The notes beneath the pieces are model-generated. The model worked only from the letters and a program-made list of their open reading frames with translations, was not told the origin of the DNA and searched no databases. Below, in pieces: positions 5,126-6,894 of a DNA stretch of 6,894 nt. The translations under genes and the position numbers were made by a program. Numbering within the stretch: the first letter of the stretch is position 1; the number at the start of each line of letters is the position of its first letter. This stretch comes from an uncultured Lachnospiraceae bacterium (GTDB lineage Bacteria > Bacillota > Clostridia > Lachnospirales > Lachnospiraceae): assembly GCA_900313745.1 (NCBI GenBank), contig OMSM01000190.1:1-6894 (forward strand), in the 5' to 3' direction.

Positions 5126-6340
5126 ATGGACCAGAGAAATTCCCGAACCGTCAACCGCATCGATTACTGGCGGGTTGTCTTCACCCTTCTGATCATGATC
5201 TTCCACTTTGATGACACCTATCACCTGTTTCCCCAGGTAACCGGGTGGTACATCGCCGTGGAGTTCTTTTTTCTGGTCTCCGGCTATTTCCTCTATGACC
5301 GTTTCCTGAGAAAGGGAGCAAAGGAGAGCGCCCTCTCCTATACCGTCCGCAGGTTCTGCGGAATCTATCCTGCCTACGTCATCATGTTCGTCGTCTATTA
5401 TCTCATCCTGATTCCGGTGATGCGCCCGACATTCGAGGACTTTGCCTACCATGTCCTGGATTCCGTGCCGGAGCTTCTCCTGATGCAGGGCTTCGGGCTC
5501 GGGCGCGGATGGAATTATGTCAATAATACCACCTGGTACCTCTCGGTGATGCTGGTCGCGGGATATTTCATCTACGCGATGCTCCGGTACCGGAAGGAGC
5601 TCTTCCTCAAGGTGATCGGCCCCTTACTTGTCATCGCCTGCTACGCCTACCTGTACAGGCACAACGGCTCCCTGGACGCGGTGATTCCGGTGGAGGACTT
5701 CTTCCGCAGCTATATGCTGATGCGCGGGTTCGCGGGGATGATGCTGGGCGTTTACATTCATCTTCTGCGGGAGCGCTTCGGCGGGGAGACCTTCGGGCTT
5801 AACTCCGGAGAGGCGGGAGGTGTCCCGGCATATTCCGCTGTCGGCGGGGCGCTGACGGAGAGGGGTCTCAAGGTGCTCCCGGTGCTCGGAAGTTTTTCCT
5901 TTATTCTTGTTATCGTCCTTGCGACCCAGTGCAGGTACACCGTGGTGGACTACACCTATCTTGTCATGATCGCCTTCGGCGTGTTCACGGCGATGCTCAC
6001 GCTGCCCGCGGCGGCGGAGGACGGGAGCATCCTGCCGGCGCTTACGGAGGGATTAAGGCGCAGCGCGCCCGGATCTCCGGACAGGGAAGGCGTGCCTGCG
6101 GCAGCGCCGCGACTGGCATCCGCTGCGGCGAAGCTTTCGGCGATCTCCCTGGAAATGTACCTTCTCCACGACATGTTCCGCGCGGTCATCCTCCCCTATC
6201 TCCTGCCGTGGCCGGAGACGGCGGGGAGTAAACTGATTCTCCTTGCGCTCTATATTCCCGCGGTCACTGCATCGGCCGCCGGACTGCACTTTGCCGCGTC
6301 GCGCGCCGCCCGCGCAGTTAAGGAAAGGAGGGCAGCCTGA
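5126..6340 (+). CDS. Membrane acyltransferase, acyltransferase-3 (OafA/YrhL-like) family, 404 aa
   Basis: This is a multi-pass membrane protein likely to move an acyl group such as acetyl onto a cell-surface sugar, glycan or other exported acceptor. Family marks are the first helix with R16 and H27 (the R-x10-H pattern of the family), VEFFFLVSGY (45-54) in the second helix, the following basic segment around R75-R76, NNTTWYLSVML (133-143) and a last-third block LEMYLLHDMFRAV (342-354). About ten hydrophobic segments are seen. Two hydrophilic Ala/Gly/Pro-rich stretches, about 215-248 and 297-337, lengthen loops between helices. The start at 5126 has GGAG (5115-5118) seven bases upstream; an in-frame GTG at 5090 lies too near the promoter element and lacks a ribosome site. 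The stop is three bases before the next gene, so the two are probably co-translated. The acceptor is unknown. Confidence 0.88.
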   Translation: MDQRNSRTVNRIDYWRVVFTLLIMIFHFDDTYHLFPQVTGWYIAVEFFFLVSGYFLYDRFLRKGAKESALSYTVRRFCGIYPAYVIMFVVYYLILIPVMRPTFEDFAYHVLDSVPELLLMQGFGLGRGWNYVNNTTWYLSVMLVAGYFIYAMLRYRKELFLKVIGPLLVIACYAYLYRHNGSLDAVIPVEDFFRSYMLMRGFAGMMLGVYIHLLRERFGGETFGLNSGEAGGVPAYSAVGGALTERGLKVLPVLGSFSFILVIVLATQCRYTVVDYTYLVMIAFGVFTAMLTLPAAAEDGSILPALTEGLRRSAPGSPDREGVPAAAPRLASAAAKLSAISLEMYLLHDMFRAVILPYLLPWPETAGSKLILLALYIPAVTASAAGLHFAASRAARAVKERRAA

Positions 6341-6343
6341 GCC

Positions 6344-6894
6344 ATGACTGAGGAAAGGGAAAAACTGCTCTTAAGGCTCCTTGTGTCCGGCCGGGACTAC
6401 ACCCGGGAGGAGATGGAGACGATGGCAGGGGACATGGATATCGACAGGGAGAGGATCGAGTACCTGCTGATGCTGGGTCTCCTTGGGGAGAGGAAGGGCT
6501 TCCTCTATATTCCGGACAAGGTCCGGCCGAGGATCACGGGGATTTACAGATCCTACAGGGTGAGGAACCTCCTTTTCCAGCCGTTTCTGGAAGCGAAACT
6601 GAAGGTGCTCGTCAGGGCCGGGATCCCGGTAATGCTCTTAAAAGGGGCGGCGATGAGGGCATATTATGCGCCGGGCGTCGTCAGGGAGATGTCGGACATC
6701 GACCTCGCCGTTCCGGAAGAGCGCTTTAAAGAGGCCCTGTCCGTGCTGGAGGCATCGGGGATGAAGGTGCAGGACGGCCCCGCGCCGCATGCCTGGACCC
6801 TCATGGAAGGCGGCAGGCACATCGACCTTCACCGCTGGATCTTCAAGACCGGAGGAGACAAGGCGGCGGGGGACTTCTGGGAAAAGGCCGTTCC
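6344..6894 (+). CDS. Nucleotidyltransferase-fold family protein (PF14907-like), N-terminal 183 residues
   Basis: The protein resembles the uncharacterised nucleotidyltransferase family PF14907. Residues 1-60 are a charged helical N-terminal region that could be a small winged-helix-like part. The nucleotidyltransferase core starts near residue 90: VMLLKGAAMRAYY (96-108), then EMSDIDLAV (115-123) with the metal-binding-type pair D118/D120, then HIDLHRWIF (159-167). These match the family pattern of LKG, DIDL and DLH blocks. The start at 6344 has GGAGGG (6327-6332) eleven bases upstream, inside the end of the acyltransferase gene, and only three bases separate the two genes. The C-terminus is outside the window. 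Relatives occur near surface-polysaccharide and peptide-modification genes, but no reaction is established, so none is assigned. Confidence 0.85.
   Translation, partial: MTEEREKLLLRLLVSGRDYTREEMETMAGDMDIDRERIEYLLMLGLLGERKGFLYIPDKVRPRITGIYRSYRVRNLLFQPFLEAKLKVLVRAGIPVMLLKGAAMRAYYAPGVVREMSDIDLAVPEERFKEALSVLEASGMKVQDGPAPHAWTLMEGGRHIDLHRWIFKTGGDKAAGDFWEKAV

Noticed and set aside
4948..5160. 71-residue extension of the HAD protein
   Set aside because: The nucleophile motif normally lies within ten residues of the start. The extension would overlap the divergent acyltransferase start, and an AGAGG site precedes the ATG at 4947.

Overview
The window is GC-rich coding DNA with short intergenic gaps. 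Strong GGAGG-type ribosome sites precede most genes. The AraC regulator, the GPH-family sugar carrier and the beta-glucuronidase all resemble those of gut Firmicutes, so a GC-rich Lachnospiraceae-like Clostridia genome is the best guess. This is inferred from protein style, not from a marker gene.

Left half (1-4182): a glucuronide-utilisation locus. An operon on the minus strand runs from a GusB-like GPH transporter (2631-1144) to a small TM2-domain membrane protein (1012-611) and then to a beta-glucuronidase of glycoside hydrolase family 2 (554-1, cut by the window edge). A divergent plus-strand AraC-family regulator (2962-4182) is the likely controller. The roughly 330-bp region between the transporter and the regulator holds a run of three exact CATGGA hexamers at 12-bp intervals, two clear dyads and an AT-rich promoter-like block. 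The likely working model is import of a glucuronide by the carrier, cytoplasmic hydrolysis by the glucuronidase and control by the AraC protein. The role of the TM2 protein is unknown, and its placement between transporter and enzyme is the most interesting point of the window.

Middle (4189-4947, minus): a HAD-superfamily phosphatase of the phosphoglycolate phosphatase / beta-phosphoglucomutase type, convergent with the regulator. The two stop codons lie in one hairpin that is followed by a T-run only in the direction of the HAD gene. Its cap domain carries an Ala/Gly/Pro-rich insert built from a 42-bp tandem duplication.

Right (5126-6894, plus): an integral-membrane acyltransferase (acyltransferase-3 type), then, three bases after its stop, a nucleotidyltransferase-fold protein of the uncharacterised PF14907 type, cut by the window edge. 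They look translationally linked and may belong to a cell-surface glycan or peptide-modification locus that continues beyond the window.

No tRNA, rRNA, CRISPR array or transposase is seen.
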